Origin: Mycobacterium sp. shizuoka-1
GTDB taxonomy: Bacteria; Actinomycetota; Actinomycetes; Mycobacteriales; Mycobacteriaceae
Length of the DNA: 37,842 nucleotides
Direction: 5' to 3'
Assembly (NCBI RefSeq): GCF_002723835.1
Contig: NZ_BEWG01000015.1
Span: forward strand, 127,711 to 165,552
Made by a program: the position numbers and the translations under genes. The notes beneath the pieces were generated by a model, which was given only the letters and a program-made list of their open reading frames with translations, did not search any database and was not told the DNA's origin. Shown piece after piece: positions 28,627 through 36,311 of the stretch. How positions within the stretch are numbered: the first letter of the stretch is position 1; each line of letters opens with the position of its first letter.

Positions 28627-28785
28627 ATGGCGGTGAAATGGCGGAACCCTCCTGAAGACCACGACTACGACGCCGTCGACCCCCTGCAGATCGCCGACGG
28701 CTACCACCGGGTGTACGCGAGTTTCCCGACCGACGAGAACGCGTCGATCCTGTGCAGGCTCGTGTCGTGGGCGTCCGCGACGTGA
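28627..28785 (+). CDS. 52-aa hypothetical protein coupled to the antiporter gene
   Basis: A small, acidic, soluble-looking protein (MAVKWRNPPEDHDYDAVDPL...) with an Asp/His/Tyr-rich first half, no membrane segment and one Cys. It is judged real because its stop overlaps the GTG of the next gene by 4 nt (GTGA), a -10-like box precedes the ATG, and its composition is not that of a frame shadow. A TTG at 28591 would extend it by 12 codons but runs over the end of the SnoaL-like gene. No family recognised; it may be an accessory or regulatory peptide for the antiporter. Confidence 0.6.
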   Translation: MAVKWRNPPEDHDYDAVDPLQIADGYHRVYASFPTDENASILCRLVSWASAT

Positions 28786-29948
28786 GCTTCGGCTTCTCCA
28801 CCCTGGCGTTGGTGGCGGTCGTCGGCATGGCCGGGCCGGTGCTGGCCTCGGTGCCGCGGCTGCGCATCCCGCTCGTCATCGGCGAAGTCGCGGTGGGACT
28901 GCTCATCGGCAGAACCGGGTTCGGACTCGTCGACACCGCCGACCCCACGTTCAGCCTGCTCGCCGACGTCGGCTTCGCCCTGGTGATGTTCGTCGTGGGC
29001 ACCCACGTCCCGATCCGCGACGTCACCCTGCGGTCCTCGATCCCGGGCGCGATGCTGCGCGCCGTGCTCGTCGGCGCGGTGGCGACGGTGTTCGGAGTCG
29101 GGTTGGCCGCACTGTTCCAGACCGGGCACGCCGCGGTGTACGCGGTGTTGATGGCGTCGTCGTCGGCCGCGCTGGCACTGCCGGTCATCCAGGCGCTCGG
29201 CATCGACGGTCCGTCGGTGAAGGGTGTCACCGCGCAGATCGCGATCGCCGACGCGACGTCGATCGTGTTGCTGCCGTTGGTGATCGACCCGGATCGTGCG
29301 CTCACCGCAGCGGTCGGAGCGGTGCTGATCGGGCTGTGCGCCGCTGTCGTGTTCGCGGCCCTGTGGGGGTTCGATCGCCGCGGGCTGCGCAAGCGGCTGC
29401 ACCATTTCTCTGAGGACAATGGGTTCGCCTTGGAGTTACGGATCAGCCTGATCATCCTGTTCGCGCTCGCCGCCCTGGCGATCGCCACTCACGTGTCGAT
29501 CATGCTGGCCGGGTTCGCCCTCGGTTTGGCCGTCAAGGCGGCCGGCGAGCCGCGGCGGTTGGCCAAACAGCTGTTCGGCATCACCGAGGGGTTGTTCGGT
29601 CCGCTGTTCTTCGTCTGGCTCGGCGCGTCGCTGCAGGTGCGCGAACTCGGTGACCACCCCGGCTACATCCTGCTGGGAGTGGGGCTGGGGCTGGGGGCGG
29701 TGCTCGCCCACTGCGCCGGCCGGCTGACCGGCCAGCCACTGGCCCTGTCCGCGCTGGCCGCCGCCCAACTCGGCGTGCCGGTGGCCGCGGCCACCCTGGG
29801 CACCCAGAACCACCTGCTGTCGCCGGGTGAACCGTCGGCGCTGATGCTCGGCGCCCTGCTGACGATCGCAGTCACCTCGGTGGCAAGCGTCATCGCGGCC
29901 CGGCGGCGCCCGGAGCAGCCCGCACCGCCGCCTGCGCAACCGGCCTGA
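28782..29948 (+). CDS. CPA2-type cation/proton antiporter (KefB/NhaS-like)
   Basis: A 388-aa integral membrane protein of about eleven to twelve helices with the Na+/H+ exchanger fold. Typical segments are IPLVIGEVAVGLLIGRTGFG (helix 2 region), ASSSAALALPVIQALG (the exchanger region with polar breaks), AQIAIADATSIVLLPLV (with the ion-site Asp) and GLFGPLFFVWLGASLQV. There is no C-terminal TrkA-N domain, so it is a short transporter. GTG 28782 overlaps the 52-aa gene by 4 nt; GTG 28752 would add ten residues. The ion is not determinable (Na+, K+ or H+ exchange). Confidence 0.9.
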   Translation: MSFGFSTLALVAVVGMAGPVLASVPRLRIPLVIGEVAVGLLIGRTGFGLVDTADPTFSLLADVGFALVMFVVGTHVPIRDVTLRSSIPGAMLRAVLVGAVATVFGVGLAALFQTGHAAVYAVLMASSSAALALPVIQALGIDGPSVKGVTAQIAIADATSIVLLPLVIDPDRALTAAVGAVLIGLCAAVVFAALWGFDRRGLRKRLHHFSEDNGFALELRISLIILFALAALAIATHVSIMLAGFALGLAVKAAGEPRRLAKQLFGITEGLFGPLFFVWLGASLQVRELGDHPGYILLGVGLGLGAVLAHCAGRLTGQPLALSALAAAQLGVPVAAATLGTQNHLLSPGEPSALMLGALLTIAVTSVASVIAARRRPEQPAPPPAQPA

Positions 29949-29992
29949 TCCCCGACGTGTGCCGGTTGCCCGGTGCGGGTAGCCGCTTGTCT

Positions 29993-30334
29993 ATGACCGC
30001 AACGAATGCCACCGACGCCCACCCCGACAAGGCGCCCCGGGCGAGGCTGTGGGTCAACTGGCTGCTGGCACTGTCCACGATCCTGGGGGCCGCCGCCGTG
30101 CAACTGTTCGCCATGGGCGCGGTGATGAGCACCGCGGCGTGCAGCGCCGCCAGCTGCCCGAAACCCACCGGATTCGTCTACGGGCTGCTCACCTACGGCG
30201 CGCCGGTGATCGCCGTGGCCGCGATCGTGTTGTCGTTTTTCACCGCCAGGCACCGGCGCGGGTTTCTGGTGCCGCTGGTCGCGTGGCTGCTCCTGATCCT
30301 GGACGTCGCGATCCTGGCGGTGACGTTCTCCTAG
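29993..30334 (+). CDS. Small polytopic membrane protein
   Basis: A 113-aa protein with three membrane helices: about residues 21-43 (NWLLALSTILGAAAVQLFAMG), 60-80 (LLTYGAPVIAVAAIVLSFF) and 88-110 (VPLVAWLLLILDVAILAVTF). Two cysteines sit in the first loop (TAACSAASCPK). ATG 29993 is chosen over GTG 29957, which adds an unlikely Arg-rich peptide. It is 44 nt after the antiporter and converges on the RDD gene with a 6-nt gap. Function unknown. Confidence 0.7.
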   Translation: MTATNATDAHPDKAPRARLWVNWLLALSTILGAAAVQLFAMGAVMSTAACSAASCPKPTGFVYGLLTYGAPVIAVAAIVLSFFTARHRRGFLVPLVAWLLLILDVAILAVTFS

Positions 30335-30340
30335 TCGCCG

Positions 30341-31204
30341 CTAGCTCGGCGGCACCAGCCCGTCCGTGCTGGGAACGGGCGGGGGACCTCCTGGACCGGG
30401 TGGCGGCAGGTAGGCCGGCGGCGGAGCCGGCGGGTAGAAGGGCGGAGGCGGCGGCCCGGCCGGGCGCAACCGGGCCAGTTCGCGGCGGTGGCGCTCGGCG
30501 AGCACCGCGGCGAGGACATATTGGGGCGGGACGCCGGGCGGCGGTGGTGGCGAGATTCGGGCGGCGATGTCGGCCGTGATGCGATAGGCCATCTGGTCGC
30601 GCACTTGCGGCGTCAGTTGCGGTGCCCGCGCGAGGAATTGGCGCGCCAACTCGGCTTGGTCGGGGCCGAGAGCGGACAGTTCCAGCGACGCCGCCCACCA
30701 CGCCAGTGCCGGCGGCATCACCGGTGGCGGTGGCAGCTTGGGACCGCGCTCGCTGATCACCACGGTGCCGGCGAACACATCGCCGATCCGCTTGCCGCGC
30801 GGTGAGATCAGGCTGCAGATCACCGCGGGGCCGCCGCCGAACATCCAGATCTCCACGAAACCGGACAACGCGCGAAACAGCGCCTGCCGGAACCGTTCCG
30901 GGCCACCGTCGTCGGAGACGACGCGAAGACCCATCGCCATCTTGCCCAGTGTCCTTCCCCGGGTGGCGGTTTCGAAGACGACCGGATAGCCGACGATCAC
31001 CAGCACGGTGAAGATGATCAGCACGGCGGCCGACAGCGCCTCGTCGAACTGGGTGACGGTGGTCGCCCACAGCAGCACACCGATGAGGTAGCCGATCACG
31101 ATCACCGCGATGTCGATCAGCGCGCTGAGCGCTCGCACCGGCAGCTGCGCGACCTGCACATCGAGGACGACCGCGTCCCCGGTCACCACCGTCTCGGGCA
31201 CCAT
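30341..31204 (-). CDS. RDD-family membrane protein
   Basis: A 287-aa protein. The RDD domain covers about residues 15-150, with membrane helices ALSALIDIAVIVIGYLIGVL and AVLIIFTVLVIVGYPVVF, then RGRTLGKMAMGLRVV, RALFRALSGFVEIW and RGKRIGDVFAGTVVI. A soluble helical region and a long Pro-rich tail (PPPPFYPPAPPPAYLPPPGP) follow, probably cytoplasmic. ATG 31204 is preferred; the frame extends 22 codons upstream into the divergent gene. It is part of the conserved RDD / SpoIIM / MoxR / DUF58 neighbourhood. RDD proteins may act in transport or membrane stress; the function here is unknown. Confidence 0.88.
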   Translation of the reverse strand: MVPETVVTGDAVVLDVQVAQLPVRALSALIDIAVIVIGYLIGVLLWATTVTQFDEALSAAVLIIFTVLVIVGYPVVFETATRGRTLGKMAMGLRVVSDDGGPERFRQALFRALSGFVEIWMFGGGPAVICSLISPRGKRIGDVFAGTVVISERGPKLPPPPVMPPALAWWAASLELSALGPDQAELARQFLARAPQLTPQVRDQMAYRITADIAARISPPPPPGVPPQYVLAAVLAERHRRELARLRPAGPPPPPFYPPAPPPAYLPPPGPGGPPPVPSTDGLVPPS

Positions 31205-31232
31205 GTCGATCAACGGTACTAGTGTCGGCCGG
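31205..31232. promoter_or_regulatory. 28-bp divergent promoter region with back-to-back -10 boxes
   Basis: Plus strand: TAGTGT at 31220-31225, 7 nt before GTG 31233. Minus strand: TACCGT at 31218-31213, 8 nt before ATG 31204. Neither gene has room for a leader, so both transcripts are predicted to be leaderless and their promoters to overlap fully. Confidence 0.5.
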
Positions 31233-32225
31233 GTGGACGTCGACGCTTTCGTGCTGGCCCACCAGGACACCTGGAAGCGGCTCGAGGATTTGGTGAAGCG
31301 TCGCCGCAGGCTGTCGGGCGCCGAGGTGGACGAACTCGTCGAGCTCTACCAGCGGGTCTCCACTCACCTGTCGATGGTCCGCTCCGCGTCGTCGGACTCG
31401 GTGCTCGTCGGCCGGCTGTCCAGCCTGGTGGCCCGCGCCCGCGCGGCCGTGACCGGCGCCCACGCCCCGATGTGGCACGAGTTCGCCCGATTCTGGACGG
31501 TCTCGTTCCCGGTGGTGGCCTATCGGGCGTGGCGGTGGTGGCTGGCCACCGCCGTACTGTTCTTCGCGGTGGCCGCGGTCATCGGGATCTGGGTGGGCGG
31601 CAGCCACGAGGTGCAGTCGGCGCTGAGCACGCCGCAGGAGATCGACCACCTGGTCAACCACGACTTTGCCGCCTATTACAGCGAGAACCCGGCCGCGTCG
31701 TTCGCGCTGCGGGTGTGGGTGAACAACTCGTGGGTGGCCGCGCAGTGCATCGCCTACGCGATCCTGCTCGGTATCCCGATCCCATGGGTGCTGTTTCAGA
31801 ACGCCGCCAACCTCGGCATGGTGGGCGGGCTGATGGTGGACGCAGGCAAGTCCGACGTGCTGCTCGGCCTGCTGATTCCGCACGGTCTGCTGGAGTTGAC
31901 GGCGGTGTTTCTGGCCGGCGCGGTCGGCATGCGACTGGGCTGGACGGTGATCTCCCCGGGGGATCGGCCCCGCGGCCAAGTGCTGGCCGAGCAAGGCCGT
32001 GCGGTCGTGGCGGCTGCGGTCGGGCTGGCCGCGGTGCTGTTGGTGTCGGGGCTGATCGAAGCGCTGGTGACGCCCTCGCCGCTGCCGACCTTCCTGCGTA
32101 TCGGCATCGGGGTGGCCGCCGAGGCGGCATTCCTGTCCTACGTCGTCTACTTCGGTCGCAGGGCGAGCCGCGCCGGCGAGACCGGCGACATCGAGGACGT
32201 CCCCGACGTGGTCCCCACCGGCTGA
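31233..32225 (+). CDS. SpoIIM-like (stage II sporulation protein M family) membrane protein
   Basis: A 330-aa membrane protein. A soluble N-terminal helical region (about 1-85) is followed by membrane helices around 95-120 (WWLATAVLFFAVAAVIGIWVG), 165-190, 195-215 (NAANLGMVGGLMVDAG), 215-240 (LLIPHGLLELTAVFLAGAVG), 255-280 and 290-310. The HGLLEL and FQNAANLG segments are typical of the DUF95/SpoIIM family. Non-sporulating actinobacteria keep it next to MoxR/DUF58 genes. GTG 31233 gives 330 aa, and the protein starts at VDVDAFVLAHQ. Its stop is 1 nt from the stop of the convergent DUF58 gene. Confidence 0.88.
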   Translation: MDVDAFVLAHQDTWKRLEDLVKRRRRLSGAEVDELVELYQRVSTHLSMVRSASSDSVLVGRLSSLVARARAAVTGAHAPMWHEFARFWTVSFPVVAYRAWRWWLATAVLFFAVAAVIGIWVGGSHEVQSALSTPQEIDHLVNHDFAAYYSENPAASFALRVWVNNSWVAAQCIAYAILLGIPIPWVLFQNAANLGMVGGLMVDAGKSDVLLGLLIPHGLLELTAVFLAGAVGMRLGWTVISPGDRPRGQVLAEQGRAVVAAAVGLAAVLLVSGLIEALVTPSPLPTFLRIGIGVAAEAAFLSYVVYFGRRASRAGETGDIEDVPDVVPTG

Positions 32226-32226
32226 A

Positions 32227-33549
32227 CTACAGCCGGCCGGTGGCCTTCATCGCCAGATAGCGGTCGGCAAGGGCCGGCGCGAGATCCTCCGGTGGCGCAT
32301 CGACCACCTCGACACCGCTGTGCCGCAGGCGGCTGGCAATGTGCCTGCGGTCGTTGCGGGCCCGCTCGGCCGCCGCCGCGTCGTACACCTGTGCGGAATC
32401 CGCCCGCCCGGCCGCGAGTTCGTCGACGCGCGGGTCGGACACCGCGGCCACGATCACCTTGTGCCTGGCCGACAACTGCGGCAGCACCGGAAGAAGGCCC
32501 TCGTCCAAGGCAGAGGCGTTCAGATCGGTCAGCAGCACCACCAGCGCGGTGCGCCGGACCCGGCGCTGCACGGCGGCCACCATCGCGGTGGCATCCGATT
32601 CGATCAGCGCCGGCTCCAGCGGGGCCATCGCCTCCACGAGTTGGGCCAGCAACTCGGTCCGGGAGGCGCCGAACACCGCTGCGCGGGTGAGCCGGTCGTG
32701 AGCCAGGAAGTCGACATGGTCGCCGGCGCGGGCAGCCAGGGCGGCCAGCAACAGCGCGGCGTCCATCGACCAGTCCAGTCGCGGCCACCCTCCCGGATCG
32801 CGGGCGGTGGGATCGACGCCGACGCGGCCCGCCGAGGTGCGGCCCGTGTCGAGCACGATCACCACCCGCCGATCGCGTTCGGGTCGCCAGGTCCGGACCA
32901 CCACGTCGGCGCGGCGCGCGGTCGCCCGCCAGTCGATCGAGCGGACGTCGTCGCCGACGACATACTCACGCAGTGAATCGAATTCGGTGCCCTGGCCGCG
33001 GATCAGCACCGGCAGCAGCCCGTCGATCTCGCGCAGCCGGGCCAATCGGGACGGCAGGTGTTTACGCGACAGGAACGGCGGAAGGATCCGAACCTGCCCC
33101 GCAACCGGGTGCGAACGCTGCCGGCCGGCCAGCCCCAGCGGTCCGATCGAACGCACCGTCACGATGTCGGAACGCAGATCGCCACGGCGGGCGGGCCGCA
33201 GCTGCGTTGTAACAGTGACGGTTTCCTGGGACCGGACGTCGAGGGAATGTGCCCGTGGTTCGGCGCAGGCGCTCGGCGGCCACGCGTCACGCAGCGCGCC
33301 ACGCAGCCGGCGGGATCCGGTGTTGTGGATGTGCAACACCGCGTCGGTGGGCTGACCCAGCCGTGCCGACGCCTGGCCGGCACGGGTCAACCGCAGTGCC
33401 TGCGGACTTCCGGCCAACGCCACGTCGACCGCGACGGTGGCCGCAATGATCAGTAGCACAGCCGCGAACGTCATTGCCGGCCAAGGTGACAGCGCAATCG
33501 GCAGAACGCCCAGCAGGGCGATCAGCCCGGTGCGCCCGGTGAGCACCAC
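32227..33549 (-). CDS. DUF58 membrane protein (MoxR-associated)
   Basis: A 440-aa protein. Two hydrophobic segments at the N-terminus (about 5-25 and 28-48) anchor it. A beta-rich region leads to the DUF58 motif FDSLREYVVGDDVRSIDWRA (about residues 180-200), followed by a vWA-like alpha/beta domain (RRVVIVLDTGR, ALVVLLTDLNASA). Such proteins are typical partners of MoxR ATPases and are thought to help assemble or activate envelope or metal-dependent proteins. GTG 33549 shares its G with the moxR stop (TAGTG); GTG 33546 is also possible. Last gene of a five-gene minus operon. Confidence 0.88.
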   Translation of the reverse strand: MVLTGRTGLIALLGVLPIALSPWPAMTFAAVLLIIAATVAVDVALAGSPQALRLTRAGQASARLGQPTDAVLHIHNTGSRRLRGALRDAWPPSACAEPRAHSLDVRSQETVTVTTQLRPARRGDLRSDIVTVRSIGPLGLAGRQRSHPVAGQVRILPPFLSRKHLPSRLARLREIDGLLPVLIRGQGTEFDSLREYVVGDDVRSIDWRATARRADVVVRTWRPERDRRVVIVLDTGRTSAGRVGVDPTARDPGGWPRLDWSMDAALLLAALAARAGDHVDFLAHDRLTRAAVFGASRTELLAQLVEAMAPLEPALIESDATAMVAAVQRRVRRTALVVLLTDLNASALDEGLLPVLPQLSARHKVIVAAVSDPRVDELAAGRADSAQVYDAAAAERARNDRRHIASRLRHSGVEVVDAPPEDLAPALADRYLAMKATGRL

Positions 33550-34532
33550 TAGCGTGGGACCGGCACCGCGGCCAGGATGCCGTCGAGTACGCCGTCGGGG
33601 GTGGCTCCCTCGAGTTCGGCCTCCGGACGCAACCCGATCCGGTGGCGCAGCGTCGGCCGGGCCATGGCTTTGACGTCGTCCGGGGTGACGTAGCCGCGGC
33701 CCGACAGCCACGCCCAGGATCGCGCCGTACCCAGCAGCGCCGTCGTGCCACGAGGGGACACGCCGAGTTGCAGAGACGGCGAATTCCTTGTCGCACCGAC
33801 GATGTCGACGATGTAGCCGAGCACCTCGTCGGCAACCAGCACCTGCTTGACCGCCTCGCGGCCCGCGGCCAGTTCGGCGGGACCGGCCACCGGACGGATG
33901 GCGCTCAGATCGCGGGGATCGAAGCCGCCGGCATGCCGGGACAGGATCGCGATCTCCTGGTCCCGACCCGGTAGCGGCACGTTGAGTTTCAGCAGGAACC
34001 GATCCAGCTGTGCCTCGGGCAGCTGGTAGGTGCCCTCGTACTCGATCGGGTTCTGGGTGGCGGCCACGATGAAGGGATCCGGCAGCATCCGGGGCTCGCC
34101 ATCCACGCTGACCTGGCGTTCCTCCATCGCCTCGAGCAGGGCCGCTTGGGTTTTCGGCGGTGTGCGGTTGATTTCGTCGGCCAGCATCAAGTTGGTGAAC
34201 ACCGGACCCTCGCGAAAGACGAAGGCCGCGGTCTTGGCGTCGTACACCAGCGACCCGGTGACGTCGCCGGGCATCAGGTCGGGTGTGAACTGCACCCGCT
34301 TGAAATCCAGTTGCAGCGCGGCGGACATCGCGCGGACCAACAAGGTCTTGGCCACGCCCGGAACGCCTTCCAGCAGTACGTGTCCGCGGCACAGCAGGGC
34401 GATCACCAGCCCACTGACGACGGCGTCCTGGCCGACGACGGCCTTGGCGATCTCACCGCGCAAGGCCAGCAGCGCGGCCCTGGCGGCATCGCCATCGGCG
34501 GTCGCGGCGGGAGGTTGGGAAAAGTGCGTCAC
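33549..34532 (-). CDS. moxR: MoxR-type AAA+ ATPase
   Basis: A 327-aa cytoplasmic AAA+ ATPase of the MoxR family. Walker A is LEGVPGVAKT, Walker B MLADEINR, sensor 1 VAATQNPIE and the arginine-finger region LDRF. The C-terminal lid domain contains VSPRGTTALLGTARSWAWLSGRGYVTPDD. MoxR ATPases act as chaperone-like factors with DUF58/vWA partners. GTG 34532 overlaps the upstream DUF4350 stop by 4 nt, and the end abuts the DUF58 start, so translation is coupled through the operon. The M. tuberculosis equivalent is called moxR2. Confidence 0.93.
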   Translation of the reverse strand: MTHFSQPPAATADGDAARAALLALRGEIAKAVVGQDAVVSGLVIALLCRGHVLLEGVPGVAKTLLVRAMSAALQLDFKRVQFTPDLMPGDVTGSLVYDAKTAAFVFREGPVFTNLMLADEINRTPPKTQAALLEAMEERQVSVDGEPRMLPDPFIVAATQNPIEYEGTYQLPEAQLDRFLLKLNVPLPGRDQEIAILSRHAGGFDPRDLSAIRPVAGPAELAAGREAVKQVLVADEVLGYIVDIVGATRNSPSLQLGVSPRGTTALLGTARSWAWLSGRGYVTPDDVKAMARPTLRHRIGLRPEAELEGATPDGVLDGILAAVPVPR

Positions 34533-35650
34533 GTCTTCGTGACCTGCCTTTCGATGTCGTCGAGCGCGTGGGCGAGGTGGAGCAGATCGTCGTCGGTGCT
34601 CGGGGTCGGTCCGAACAGTACGTGGTGCACAGCGTTCGGATCTCCGCGGTGGCGGGCAGCGACCGCGTTCACCACGGCTACGTCAGACGCGTTGGGGCCC
34701 AGCCCCAATCGCGGAATGAGTCGCTGCAACGTGGCCGTGCGAAGCGCGTCGGCCGCCTGGTCGCGGGCCCGGCGGGCCCGGTAGAGCCGGGCTCGGCCCT
34801 CGACGGTCTCGGAGGCCCGTACCACCACCGGGAGCTTCTCGGCGACCAGTGGGCCCAAGCGTCGGCCCTGCCACACCGCCAGCAAGACGACGGTCAGGCA
34901 CAGTTGCCAGACAATCCACACCACCGCGTCAGGCATCAGCTCGCCGAGCGAGCTGCCGGCCGTGGCGTCCCCTTCGGGCCGTTGCGGCGCATACCAGATC
35001 AGTCGCGGCCGAGTGCCGGCCAGATTCATCGCCAGCGCAGCGTTGCCCTGCTGGAGCAACCCGCCGTTGGTCATGAAGTCGGAGGAACCGACAACGGTCA
35101 CGGTCCGACCGTCGGCCTGATAGCGCACCAGCGCCCCTCCGTAACAACGGGTCAGGTCGACATCGCCGGCTCTTTCATAGGTGTCGGTCGATCCGAGCTC
35201 CACCGTCCCGGCCCGATTGGCTTCGGGCAGATCGCAATCGGGCGCCATGGTGAGCAGGGTGGCGCCGCCGATGCGGACGTGCGGGGTCAGTGCTTGGCGC
35301 GCGCGTGCCGTGGGTTCCAGGACGAGGCGGTCGCCGGGGACGTCGGCCAGCCGGCTCAACAGATCGTCGCCCCGGGTGTAGTAGGTCTCCGCCGCGAGCA
35401 GCAGGGTGTCGGGCCCGGCGGCCCGCTCGACGTCGGCCACGGTGCGGGCGACGACGACGTCGACGCCGCGGTCGCGCAGCAGAGTGACCAGTGCGTGTGC
35501 GCCCTGCGCGCTGGTCGAGTCCGGATCCATGTGGCCACCCGGGCGTGGGGCGGTGAGAAACGCCCCGAGCGCCGCGATCGCCGAAATTGCGACCAGTGCC
35601 AGGGCAATCCAGCGTCCGGTACGCCAACGCTGGCCGACGGTTGTGCTCAC
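34529..35650 (-). CDS. DUF4350 membrane protein
   Basis: A 373-aa protein. A membrane helix near residues 14-33 (WIALALVAISAIAALGAFL) is followed by an extracytoplasmic DUF4350 domain (about 38-235; GAHALVTLLRDRGVDVVVARTVADV, VVGSSDFMTNGGLL) with a flavodoxin-like strand pattern. A second helix lies near 245-265 (VVWIVWQLCLTVVLLAVWQGRR), then a cytoplasmic helical tail. GTG 35650 overlaps the DUF4129 stop, and the end overlaps the moxR start, each by 4 nt. The function is known only through its constant association with MoxR/DUF58 genes. Confidence 0.88.
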   Translation of the reverse strand: MSTTVGQRWRTGRWIALALVAISAIAALGAFLTAPRPGGHMDPDSTSAQGAHALVTLLRDRGVDVVVARTVADVERAAGPDTLLLAAETYYTRGDDLLSRLADVPGDRLVLEPTARARQALTPHVRIGGATLLTMAPDCDLPEANRAGTVELGSTDTYERAGDVDLTRCYGGALVRYQADGRTVTVVGSSDFMTNGGLLQQGNAALAMNLAGTRPRLIWYAPQRPEGDATAGSSLGELMPDAVVWIVWQLCLTVVLLAVWQGRRLGPLVAEKLPVVVRASETVEGRARLYRARRARDQAADALRTATLQRLIPRLGLGPNASDVAVVNAVAARHRGDPNAVHHVLFGPTPSTDDDLLHLAHALDDIERQVTKT

Positions 35651-36300
35651 CGCAGTGGCGCCCAGGTGTCGTTGACCGCGGGGACGGCCGCGTCCACGCC
35701 GTTGGGGACCGCATGCCTGCGCAGGGCCTCGTCGAGCTCGGCGACCATGCGGTAATGGGGTTCGGTGCCGGGCTGCTCACCGTAGGTGACATCGTTGAAC
35801 ACGCTTGCCGCGCGGCGCAGTTCACCGTCGAACGCGGGTAGCAGTTCCCCCGCGTCACGGGCGAGCTCGTTGGCCGTGCGCCCCGGAACCGGGTTGAGCA
35901 CGCCGATCTCTTCGAGCTGGCGGCCGACGGCTCGGAGCCGGTGCCGGATCGCGGCAGCCCAATTGCCCGCAGCCGCATACCCTTGCGCCGTCGCTCGGTG
36001 TTCGGCGGCGCTGAGCTCATGCGTGCCGAACAGCCCGCTGTCGGCACCGCGGTTGGTCCGCATGGTGCGTCTGGCGATCCGCACGGCGACGATGAATGCC
36101 ACCAGCACCACCAGGGCCAGCACCGCGATGGTCAACCAGCCGCCGGGGATCGACGATCCCTTGAGGATCACCCGGTAGAGCAGCTCCTGCAGCCATTCGC
36201 TGAACCTGTCTGTCAGCGAGGCTTTGGGGTACATCGGTTTCGCCAGCTCACGCTGGGCCGCCTCGTGAGCCGTTTCCCGGTCGATGTCGATGGTGGGCAT
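35647..36300 (-). CDS. DUF4129 membrane protein
   Basis: A 217-aa protein. The short N-terminal cytoplasmic or amphipathic part is followed by one helix at about residues 52-74 (GGWLTIAVLALVVLVAFIVAV), then a C-terminal DUF4129 domain (about 120-205) with the helical signature RHRLRAVGRQLEEIGVL, PGRTANELARDAG and FNDVTYGEQPGTEPHYR. DUF4129 domains often occur next to transglutaminase-like enzymes and MoxR/DUF58 genes. ATG 36300 is 11 nt after the preceding stop. The 200-codon frame extension upstream is antisense noise and is excluded. Confidence 0.85.
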   Translation of the reverse strand: MPTIDIDRETAHEAAQRELAKPMYPKASLTDRFSEWLQELLYRVILKGSSIPGGWLTIAVLALVVLVAFIVAVRIARRTMRTNRGADSGLFGTHELSAAEHRATAQGYAAAGNWAAAIRHRLRAVGRQLEEIGVLNPVPGRTANELARDAGELLPAFDGELRRAASVFNDVTYGEQPGTEPHYRMVAELDEALRRHAVPNGVDAAVPAVNDTWAPLR

Positions 36301-36311
36301 GGTGTTACGGG

